Source: Methylococcaceae bacterium (GTDB taxonomy: Bacteria; Pseudomonadota; Gammaproteobacteria; Methylococcales; Methylomonadaceae). From it: a DNA stretch of 59,312 nucleotides. Below the pieces are notes generated by a model. It was not told where the DNA came from. It worked only from the letters and a program-made list of their open reading frames with translations, and did not search any database. The stretch spans positions 1 to 59,312 of the forward strand of contig SXIP01000138.1 in the NCBI GenBank assembly GCA_005772825.1, given 5' to 3'. Of this stretch, positions 17,879 through 25,545 are shown in pieces; within the stretch, counting starts at the first letter, position 1, and the number at the start of each line of letters is the position of its first letter. Position numbers and translations under genes: made by a program.

Positions 17879-18877
17879 TTACACCCTAATATTTACCTTC
17901 CCCGCATACCCCAAACAAATATAAAGAAAAAACTGCACCCCGAAAATCAGGTTGGCCATAAGCAGGTGGATGGGTTGGGCAACGGGAGGAACGCCCAGTC
18001 TGTCCAGCGTGATGCCGGCGATGATGGCGGTTACGACCAATGCAGCCAAGGCGAAACCGGCGCGCAGCAAGACGTTGAAATTGTTTTCAGGGGCGGATTG
18101 CGGACGGGATTGGTGGATTTTCCAGACCAGCCACAGGTTGGTGAATAGAATGATCGACGAGAACGAGCGGTGGACGTAAAAGATGATCGGGAAATCATCG
18201 CGCCAGTACTGGCGGTCGATATAAGCGTGTTCATGAGCGATAAAATCGACGGCTTCCCTGACCTGGGTGCCCATCGCGACTTGCAACAGGGTCATGATCA
18301 TCGCTGCGATCAGCACGGTTTTAAATTTGTCCGGCAGTAAGCGGGTGTCGATCTGGCCGATGAACTCGCGTTGCGAACGGGCGATGGTGTAAATCAACAA
18401 GGCTACGATGAATAAGGCCAGCAGCATGTGCAAGGTAATCATGACCGGCTTGAGGTTACTGGCGACTACGGTTGAACCCAGCCAGCCCTGGAAACCGACC
18501 AGGAAAAAACTGCTCAGCGCCAGATAGAAGATGGTTTTATCGCTTTTCAGGAAAATGCGCGACGACCAGGCGGTCAGGAAAATCAAAAAACCAATCGTGA
18601 CGCCCACCAAGCGGTTGGTGTATTCGGTCCAGGTTTTTACCGGATTAAACTGGGTGTTTTCATAGCCACGTTCGGCGTAAATCTGGTGATAATTGGCGGG
18701 TAGCTGGGATTCGTCGGTGGGAGGGACCCATTGCCCGAAGCAGGTCGGCCAATCCGGGCAACCCATACCGGCCCCGGACGCACGGACAATGCCGCCGACC
18801 AGAATGACAAAATAAACGGCAAAGATGGTCAGTGTGCCCAGACGGCGAAAATGGTTGAGTGCTTGAGTATCCATCAT
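17879..18877 (-). CDS. ctaA: Heme A synthase (CtaA/COX15)
   Basis: This 332-residue inner-membrane protein has about eight helices. It oxidises the C8 methyl of heme O to a formyl group, giving heme A for cytochrome aa3-type oxidase. Landmarks are LVGGIVRASGAGMGCPDWP near the N-terminus, ITLHMLLAL, FYVHRSFSS and AQPIHLLMA, which carry heme-binding histidines. At the place where many homologues have EFIHR, this protein has EYTNR; Asn here also occurs in other CtaA branches (Bacteroidetes). The start overlaps the ygfZ stop by 4 bases, so the two are translationally coupled. No oxidase or ctaB gene is in the window. Confidence 0.92.
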   Translation of the reverse strand: MMDTQALNHFRRLGTLTIFAVYFVILVGGIVRASGAGMGCPDWPTCFGQWVPPTDESQLPANYHQIYAERGYENTQFNPVKTWTEYTNRLVGVTIGFLIFLTAWSSRIFLKSDKTIFYLALSSFFLVGFQGWLGSTVVASNLKPVMITLHMLLALFIVALLIYTIARSQREFIGQIDTRLLPDKFKTVLIAAMIMTLLQVAMGTQVREAVDFIAHEHAYIDRQYWRDDFPIIFYVHRSFSSIILFTNLWLVWKIHQSRPQSAPENNFNVLLRAGFALAALVVTAIIAGITLDRLGVPPVAQPIHLLMANLIFGVQFFLYICLGYAGKVNIRV

Positions 18878-19848
18878 GAATTAAACGGTAAGAGGTTGAC
18901 AGGGGTCTGATATTGGTCATTTAACCGGAGGTTATAGGTATTGGTATCAGACAGTTGGATAACCACGAGCATTTTACAATGCTGTTGCCTGGCCTGCGCC
19001 AGCAATACTCGCCCCGCGCCCTGTTCCGAATCGGCATTGTCATCCAGGATGATTGAATCGGGTGCCGGTGCGATGTCGATCGCGCTTTCGGCGAGAAACA
19101 TCGCCCGCTTCGCCTTGCCCAGGTAATGGGTGCGGGCGACAATTTCCTGTCCGGTATAACAGCCCTTGTTAAAACTGATGCCGCCCAGCTTGTCGAGATT
19201 CAGCATTTGCGGGATGAATTGTTCCGACGTAGGGCTGGTCAGCCAGGGGATGCCTGAAATGATGTCGAGATAACGCCATTGCGCTGAATGATCGGGTTGA
19301 AAGCCCTGGTTTGCTACTTTGTCCGACCACAGCGCAATCGCCTGCTCGGGTTTTGCAATAACCAGATCACGCCTGGAAAAACTGACGGCAATCGTTTCTC
19401 CCAGGCTGGTTGCGAATAATTCTTCCGCCGCTTGCTGATGCGACAGCCCGATCAAACATAATTCATCCGAGCTATCGGTAATTTGTACATCGGAGCGCAA
19501 GATATACATTTGCAGTCTCTTTTTAACGGTTTCCAGCAACTCTACTGGCAAAACCAACAGAAAGGCATCGGCTGTCTTGATCAGTAAAAAAGTCGCGATG
19601 GCCCGGCCTTTGGGATTGCACATAGCGCCCAGGCTGCTTTTGGTTTCGCTGATGTCATTGACATTGCAGGTGATCTGCCCCTGCAATAATTTTGCCGCAT
19701 CCTTGCCGCCGACGGTTAACACCGCCAGATGCGCAATCGGGTAAATACGCTTGTCGTTTTCGGCTGAAAGGCTTGGAAAGACGATGTCGGTATCGCTGGG
19801 AAAGGCTGCATTTTCAGTGGTTAAGAAGTGTTTCCAGTTCGGGTTCAT
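18874..19848 (-). CDS. ygfZ: YgfZ/GcvT-like folate-binding protein (Fe-S cluster maintenance)
   Basis: This 324-residue GcvT-fold protein has the hallmark KGCYTGQEIVART (around residue 228), whose cysteine is needed in YgfZ. YgfZ/IBA57 proteins bind tetrahydrofolate and support assembly or repair of certain [4Fe-4S] proteins, including tRNA-modifying MiaB. The N-terminal part has LAVLTVGGKDAAKLLQGQIT, the usual YgfZ beginning. It is directly upstream of and overlaps ctaA on the minus strand, a logical pairing with respiratory metal-cofactor biogenesis. Confidence 0.92.
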   Translation of the reverse strand: MNPNWKHFLTTENAAFPSDTDIVFPSLSAENDKRIYPIAHLAVLTVGGKDAAKLLQGQITCNVNDISETKSSLGAMCNPKGRAIATFLLIKTADAFLLVLPVELLETVKKRLQMYILRSDVQITDSSDELCLIGLSHQQAAEELFATSLGETIAVSFSRRDLVIAKPEQAIALWSDKVANQGFQPDHSAQWRYLDIISGIPWLTSPTSEQFIPQMLNLDKLGGISFNKGCYTGQEIVARTHYLGKAKRAMFLAESAIDIAPAPDSIILDDNADSEQGAGRVLLAQARQQHCKMLVVIQLSDTNTYNLRLNDQYQTPVNLLPFNS

Positions 19849-20171
19849 AGTAATCAGTCATAGGGGTAAAGCGGGAGTTGATTATATCGAAATATATAAA
19901 ACCGGTAAGATTGATTTTGTGTGGGGTGTATAATCGCAAGCCTTTTATGGGGATCGATTATTTAGCAACACTGTAATCTGCAATAAGTACTCCTCGTAAA
20001 AATTACCAACTGACTAAAAGCGGATTTGGTGCCAGACGCTTTAAAAATGGGATATTTTAATGCTGACGGAGATAAAGAAATCCGCACTGTCTAATAATTG
20101 GGAACGGTAAGTTATGTGCACTACAGGGTCGAATGCATTTACACCATTTATTCTAAGCAGAGGAACTTGTT
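19849..20171. promoter_or_regulatory. Divergent promoter region of ygfZ and the hybrid kinase
   Basis: The gap of 323 bases separates divergent genes. A perfect TATAAT is at 19929-19934 on the + strand, but no good -35 element lies at the right distance, so the promoter call is weak. A GAGGA ribosome site precedes the kinase start. Confidence 0.3.
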
Positions 20172-23100
20172 ATGCTTAAATCCCCCATCCCGATCAACGA
20201 AACTCTGCGATTACAGGCGCTGTATGCCCTGGATATACTCGATACGCCTGCTGAAGAACGCTTCGACCGTTTGACGCGCATCGCGCAATACAGTTTACAG
20301 GCGCCCATTGTGTTGGTTAATTTGGTCGATGCCGAACGGGTGTGGTTCAAATCAATCCAGGGATTGGAATTCACGGAAAGTCCGCGCGAGATTTCGTTTT
20401 GCGGTCACGCTATTTTGGAACCGGAGGCGCTGGTGGTCCAGGATACCTTGGCTGATCCACGCTTCAGTGATAATCCCCTGGTGCTTGAAACGCCGCTGAT
20501 ACGGTTTTATGCCGGGGTTCCGCTCACGCTGAGCAACGGGCTTGCTGTCGGTTCGTTGTGCGTTCTGGATCATCAGCCGCGCCAACTCAGCATTGAGCAG
20601 TTAGCCTTGCTAAGCGACCTGGCGCAATGCGTTATCGAAGAACTGGAGCGGGTTCGGCAGCAACCGCAACTTACTGAAATGGCGCTGGCGCAAGCCAGAT
20701 ATGCCGCCATCATCAATTCATCCGATGACGCCATCATGAGCAAAACTCTGGATGGCATTATCACCAGTTATAATCCCGCTGCTGAAAAGCTGTTTGGTTA
20801 TACGGCTCAGGAAGCGGTCGGGCAACCAATGAGCATGCTTATTCCGCCGGAGCGCGCTGATGAAGAGGGGTTGAATTTATCGCGTATCGGTCATGGCGAG
20901 CGCATCGATCATTTTGAAACCGTCCGTATCAGGAAAGACGGTAGCCCGGTCGAGGTATCCGTCAGAATTTCGCCTATCAAGGATGCGGCAGGCGAAATCG
21001 ACGGCGCATCCTTAATCATACATGACATTTCAGCACGCAAACGGCGGGAACAAGACTTTGCCAAGATCAGTCGCTTCAATCAGGCCGTGATCGACGGCGC
21101 GGATCATTTGATTATCACCGCCGATGCGCGGGGGATAATCCTGTCATTCAATCGCGCCGCCGAAGCGAGTCTGGGTTATAGCGCCGAGGAGTCGGTGGGT
21201 AAATTAAGCCCGGCGCTGTTTCATGACGGCGATGAAATCGCACGCAGGGCACAGGAATTGACCGCAGCCGGTAAGCCGGTTGAACCGGGCTTTGAAGTGC
21301 TCGTTAAATTGGCCCGCAGCCAAAACGGCGGCGATACCCGTGAATGGACCTATGTGCGCAAGGATGGGACGCGTTTTCCCGTATCGCTCACTGTTTCCGC
21401 GTTGCGCGATGCAAGCGGCGCAATAACAGCATTTTTAGGCATTGCCACCGATATTTCAGAACGCCGACAAGCGGCCCAGGCGCAACGTGAAAATGAAATA
21501 CGCTTAAGAGCGATCCTGGATAATATCCTTGACGGCATCATCACGATTGGTGAGCGGGGCATCGTCGAGTCATTCAATAAATCAGCCGAGAAAATTTTCG
21601 GCTATGCCGCCGACGAGGTAATCGGCAACAACGTCAGGATGCTGATGCCAGATTCTTCTCGTAGCGACCAGGACGGCTACCCGCATCATTTCATCACCAG
21701 CAGCAAGAAAAAAATAATCGGCATGGACGGTGAATTGCTTGGACGGCGCAAAGACGGCTCAACCTTTCCGATGGAACTGGCTGTTTCCGAAATGCGCCTG
21801 GCGGATACTTGGATGTCCACCGGTATCGTGCGCGACATTTCCGAACGCAAACAGGTGGAGCGGATGAAAAGAGAATTCGTTTCGACGGTCAGCCATGAAT
21901 TACGCACACCGTTGACATCGATTCGCGGCGCCTTGGGTTTAGTCATCGGTAAATTTTCCGACAGCTTGCCCGCCAAGGCCTTGCAACTTCTGGAAACAGC
22001 CAACCGCAATAGTGAACGCCTGACGTTGCTGATTAATGATATTCTTGATCTGGAAAAAATCGAATCGGGACGCCTGGAGTTTGAGTTCAAAGCGGTTGAC
22101 TTGGTGGACATTGCCGGTCAAGCCATCATCGCCAACGAGAGTTACGGTCAGCAGCACCAAGTTCATCTACGTTTGGCCGAAGCGCCGCAAAGCGCTATTA
22201 TTTGGGCCGATGAACATCGATTATTACAGGTTTTTTCCAACCTGATCTCCAATGCCGTTAAGTTTTCCCCCGCGGGCGGCACGGTGGATATTATGGTGCA
22301 TAGACGCGATAACCGTTTCAGGATCAGTGTCAAGGATAAGGGACGCGGCATTCCGGCAGGGTTCCGCCACCATATCTTCCAACGTTTTGCGCAAGCCGAC
22401 AGTTCGGACACACGCCAAAAAGGCGGTACCGGATTGGGGCTTTCCATCACCAAGGCCATCGTGGAAAGGCATGGCGGCAACATCAATTTTCTTAGCGAGG
22501 AAGGCGCGGGCAGTGAGTTTTTCTTCGATCTGCCGGAATGGCTGGAAGTCATCGAACAGGCGCAGACAGCGGATAACCGTCCGCACATGCTGATTTGCGA
22601 AGATAATCCCGATGTCGCGATGGTGCTCGCCGAACTATTGGCGCATGAAGAGGTCGCCAGTGACCGGGTAGGTACGGCGGGCGCCGCGCTGGATATACTC
22701 AAACGCAAACGCTATTGCGGTATGTTGCTCGATCTTGGCTTGCCGGACATGGATGGGCTGGCCTTAATCCAATGCCTGTATAACAATGAAGCGACCCGCG
22801 ATTTGCCGATCATTGTCGTGACGGGCCGCACTCGCGAGGACTCGGGGGCCTGGAACGGCGAAGTATTGTCGGTAGTGGACTGGCTGCAAAAACCAGTGGA
22901 CCGGGAGCGTTTAGGGCTGGCGCTTAAGCAGATTATGTATCCTTATACACGCCCTCGTATCCTCCATGTGGAAGATGACATAGATTTTTTGCAAGTTACC
23001 GAAGCCATCCTGGCTGATGATTCAGACTATATCTATGCAACGTCTCTGTCCGCCGCGCGCGATGAGCTTGGCCGGAACGACTATGATTTGATCTTGTTGG

Positions 23101-23297
23101 ATCTTAGCTTGCCTGACGGATCCGGTCTCGACTTGCTTGATGTCATTAATCCTGAGACTAAAGTCATCGTGTTTTCCGGGCAGGATGCGGACAAAATTCC
23201 CAAGGAACAAGTTTCGGCGGCCTTGACTAAGGCTAAAACCAGCAACAAACAACTGCTTGCCACTATCAGGCGGGTCATCAACCAAAAGATAAATTAA
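20172..23297 (+). CDS. Hybrid sensor histidine kinase: GAF-PAS-PAS-PAS-HisKA-HATPase-REC-REC
   Basis: A soluble 1041-residue kinase. In order: GAF domain (20-165), three PAS domains (about 176-295, 301-430, 443-560), HisKA with the phosphorylated His575 in STVSHELRTPL, HATPase (about 675-790; ADEHRLLQVFSNLISNAVKF, GGTGLGLSI), receiver 1 (806-920, Asp854 in LLDLGLPDMDG) and receiver 2 (930-1040, Asp977 in LLDLSLPDGSG). It has no membrane helix, so it senses an internal signal. Two receivers in a row plus the downstream CheY-like and Hpt proteins point to a phosphorelay. The next gene starts 4 bases after its stop, so they form an operon. Confidence 0.93.
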   Translation: MLKSPIPINETLRLQALYALDILDTPAEERFDRLTRIAQYSLQAPIVLVNLVDAERVWFKSIQGLEFTESPREISFCGHAILEPEALVVQDTLADPRFSDNPLVLETPLIRFYAGVPLTLSNGLAVGSLCVLDHQPRQLSIEQLALLSDLAQCVIEELERVRQQPQLTEMALAQARYAAIINSSDDAIMSKTLDGIITSYNPAAEKLFGYTAQEAVGQPMSMLIPPERADEEGLNLSRIGHGERIDHFETVRIRKDGSPVEVSVRISPIKDAAGEIDGASLIIHDISARKRREQDFAKISRFNQAVIDGADHLIITADARGIILSFNRAAEASLGYSAEESVGKLSPALFHDGDEIARRAQELTAAGKPVEPGFEVLVKLARSQNGGDTREWTYVRKDGTRFPVSLTVSALRDASGAITAFLGIATDISERRQAAQAQRENEIRLRAILDNILDGIITIGERGIVESFNKSAEKIFGYAADEVIGNNVRMLMPDSSRSDQDGYPHHFITSSKKKIIGMDGELLGRRKDGSTFPMELAVSEMRLADTWMSTGIVRDISERKQVERMKREFVSTVSHELRTPLTSIRGALGLVIGKFSDSLPAKALQLLETANRNSERLTLLINDILDLEKIESGRLEFEFKAVDLVDIAGQAIIANESYGQQHQVHLRLAEAPQSAIIWADEHRLLQVFSNLISNAVKFSPAGGTVDIMVHRRDNRFRISVKDKGRGIPAGFRHHIFQRFAQADSSDTRQKGGTGLGLSITKAIVERHGGNINFLSEEGAGSEFFFDLPEWLEVIEQAQTADNRPHMLICEDNPDVAMVLAELLAHEEVASDRVGTAGAALDILKRKRYCGMLLDLGLPDMDGLALIQCLYNNEATRDLPIIVVTGRTREDSGAWNGEVLSVVDWLQKPVDRERLGLALKQIMYPYTRPRILHVEDDIDFLQVTEAILADDSDYIYATSLSAARDELGRNDYDLILLDLSLPDGSGLDLLDVINPETKVIVFSGQDADKIPKEQVSAALTKAKTSNKQLLATIRRVINQKIN

Positions 23298-23301
23298 GAT
23301 T

Positions 23302-23691
23302 ATGAGTGAACTATTGAAAATTATGTATGTGGATGACGAAGCCGATATCCGCACTATCGTCGAGTTTGCTCTGGAAGACGAAGACGATTTCGAGCTGAAG
23401 ATTTGCGCGTCAGGGCAGGAGGCATTGGACACCGTTGGCGACTATTGCCCTGACTTCATTCTCTTGGATGTGATGATGCCGGGTATGGATGGGCCGACTA
23501 CCTTGCAGCGGCTGCGCGAATTGCCGGATTTTTCATGTTTACCGGTCGTCTTTGTTACCGCCAAGGTGCAGCCGCATGAGGTCGCGCATTTTAAAGCCAT
23601 CGGCGCGACTGATGTAATCGCCAAACCATTCGACCCCATGTTATTGCCCGAACAGGTACGCGACATCTGGAGAAGCATTGTTCATGAATGA
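23302..23691 (+). CDS. Single-domain response regulator (CheY-like)
   Basis: This 129-residue protein is a receiver only: acidic pair in MYVDDEADIR, phosphorylation site in FILLDVMMPGMDG, conserved Thr in VFVTAKV and Lys in IAKPFDP. It has no output domain, so it either shuttles phosphate from the upstream kinase to the Hpt domain encoded next, or binds a target protein. It lies between the hybrid kinase and the Hpt/GGDEF gene, and its last bases overlap the next start. Confidence 0.93.
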   Translation: MSELLKIMYVDDEADIRTIVEFALEDEDDFELKICASGQEALDTVGDYCPDFILLDVMMPGMDGPTTLQRLRELPDFSCLPVVFVTAKVQPHEVAHFKAIGATDVIAKPFDPMLLPEQVRDIWRSIVHE

Positions 23692-25354
23692 AAATGAATA
23701 TTCCGAAAAATTAGCTAAGCTAAGTGCGTTGCGCGCCGACTTTGTCGCCGCACTGCCGGATCGAATAAGCGCTCTCGCGGCCGGGTGGCGGGCTGTACAA
23801 GCCGCCGGTAGTTGGGAAAATGACCACGCTGAATTGACCCGATTGGTCCATTCAATAGTCGGTTCAGCCGGTACCTTCGGTTACCACCGTTTGGGTGAAG
23901 TGGCGCGGGAGCTTGAACAATTGTTGGTTTGGCTGTCTCAGGCGCCTGATGGCCTGTTTTCGCCGAAAAAAACAAGGGTTGACGATTTGATCGGCATAAT
24001 GGGTAATCTGGTTCTGTCGAAAGAGGCTATTTACTGGGGACTATCGGCCGATATTGCAACTAACGGTACGTATGACAATAACAACCACCGTGTCGTATTG
24101 ATTGAAGACGATGCCTTCGTTGCCGAAGATTTGGCAACCCAATTACGTATGTTCGGTTGGGAGGTCAATGCTTTTTGCAATGCCACGGATGCTCTCAGCG
24201 CCATGACTGAGTCGGAACCACCGGCGGTGATTATTGATGTCATGTTGCCGGAAGGCCCGATGGCCGGCATCGAGCTGATACAGCAATTTCAATCCCGCCG
24301 GCACATCACCATACCGCATGTGGTGCTGTCCAGTCGTAATGACTGGGAATCGCGGCTGGCGGCCGCCCGCACAGGAGCTGCCGCCTATTTGGTTAAGCCG
24401 GTCGATATTTCGGCATTGGAAGAGCACCTGGACCGTATCACCAGTCACCGTTCGCCGGAGCCTTACAGAGTCTTAGTGGTGGACGACGACAGCCTGTTGG
24501 CGGAGTATTACGCCGGGATACTGTCGGCGGCGGGCATGGATGTGATTGCAATATCGGAGCCTTGCAAACTGCTTTTCGCTATAGCGGAACACCGTCCGGA
24601 AATTATTCTGATGGATATTTATATGCCGGAATGCAGCGGCATCGAAGCGCTGAAAGTTATCCGTCAAGATTCTCAATTTGACAGCCTGCCGGTTGTCTTC
24701 CTGTCTACAGAATCGGATCGCAGCCAACAGCAAAGCGCGATAAGAACGGGGGCCGAGGATTTTTTGCAAAAACCGGTTTCAGAGTTAGATCTTATAGTGA
24801 CCGTTAGTGTCCGTACCGAGCGTTTCCGTTCCTTGAACAAGCTCATCCGGCAGGACAGCTTGACCGGGCTGCTTAATCACATTGCCTTTAAGTTACGGTT
24901 GGAAGCCGAAATAGACCGGAGCCTGCGTTCACATGAACTGCTGTCTGTGGCGATGCTGGATATCGATAATTTCAAACACATTAATGATACCCATGGGCAT
25001 CCTCAGGGTGATCGCGTCATCAAGAGCCTGGCGCAACTGTTGCATAAACGGCTGCGTAAATCGGACATCATCGGTCGCTACGGCGGTGAGGAATTCGTCA
25101 TCGCCATGCCCACTACATCGCCCTCATTGGCAGTCACTATCATGGACGAATTGCGTGACATGTTTGGAAAATTGCGCTTTGAAACCTCACAAGGTGAATT
25201 TGTCTGCACTTTCAGCGGCGGGGTAAGCAGCATTCCGCCGCAGGTAAGTCCGATAAAGCTGATCAAACAAGCCGATGAAGCGCTCTATCAAGCCAAAAAT
25301 ATGGGCCGAAATCGAATCGAGCTGTATAAAACCACGGAACCGGGTATGCCATGA
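23684..25354 (+). CDS. Hpt-REC-REC-GGDEF diguanylate cyclase
   Basis: The 556-residue protein (ATG at 23684 preferred to an in-frame TTG at 23678) has an Hpt helix bundle with His56 in LVHSIVGSAGTFG, receiver 1 (136-255, IIDVMLPEG), receiver 2 (263-380, ILMDIYMPECSG) and a GGDEF domain (388-550) with the active signature RYGGEEF near 467. RKSD five residues before GGEEF is an RxxD inhibitory site, so product inhibition by c-di-GMP is expected. It should make c-di-GMP in response to phosphorelay input from the kinase upstream. c-di-GMP commonly switches on exopolymer export, and the polymer-type gene cluster starts 191 bases downstream; a link is an inference. Confidence 0.93.
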   Translation: MNENEYSEKLAKLSALRADFVAALPDRISALAAGWRAVQAAGSWENDHAELTRLVHSIVGSAGTFGYHRLGEVARELEQLLVWLSQAPDGLFSPKKTRVDDLIGIMGNLVLSKEAIYWGLSADIATNGTYDNNNHRVVLIEDDAFVAEDLATQLRMFGWEVNAFCNATDALSAMTESEPPAVIIDVMLPEGPMAGIELIQQFQSRRHITIPHVVLSSRNDWESRLAAARTGAAAYLVKPVDISALEEHLDRITSHRSPEPYRVLVVDDDSLLAEYYAGILSAAGMDVIAISEPCKLLFAIAEHRPEIILMDIYMPECSGIEALKVIRQDSQFDSLPVVFLSTESDRSQQQSAIRTGAEDFLQKPVSELDLIVTVSVRTERFRSLNKLIRQDSLTGLLNHIAFKLRLEAEIDRSLRSHELLSVAMLDIDNFKHINDTHGHPQGDRVIKSLAQLLHKRLRKSDIIGRYGGEEFVIAMPTTSPSLAVTIMDELRDMFGKLRFETSQGEFVCTFSGGVSSIPPQVSPIKLIKQADEALYQAKNMGRNRIELYKTTEPGMP

Positions 25355-25545
25355 GATTGCGCTTCGGAGTTGAATTCACGTTCAAGAGCAAGGCGCGGAA
25401 ACAGGCGCATAGTCGTTCGCGGCAACTGCTCCTGTGTTGCCCTACCTCCTGCATCCATGCAGTTGTTGAAAATGAACAAAAATCCTGCCCGATTTGGGTC
25501 TATTCATTCTTGGAAATCGCCTTATTGTGGGGATATCAATGGTAA
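25355..25545. repeat. Intergenic region with possible dispersed repeat
   Basis: The stretch 25446-25466 (CTCCTGCATCC and TGCAGTTGT) matches 10033-10013 on the other strand with two differences. No gene or clear promoter seen; this gap separates the signalling operon from the CapBC-like cluster. Confidence 0.35.
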
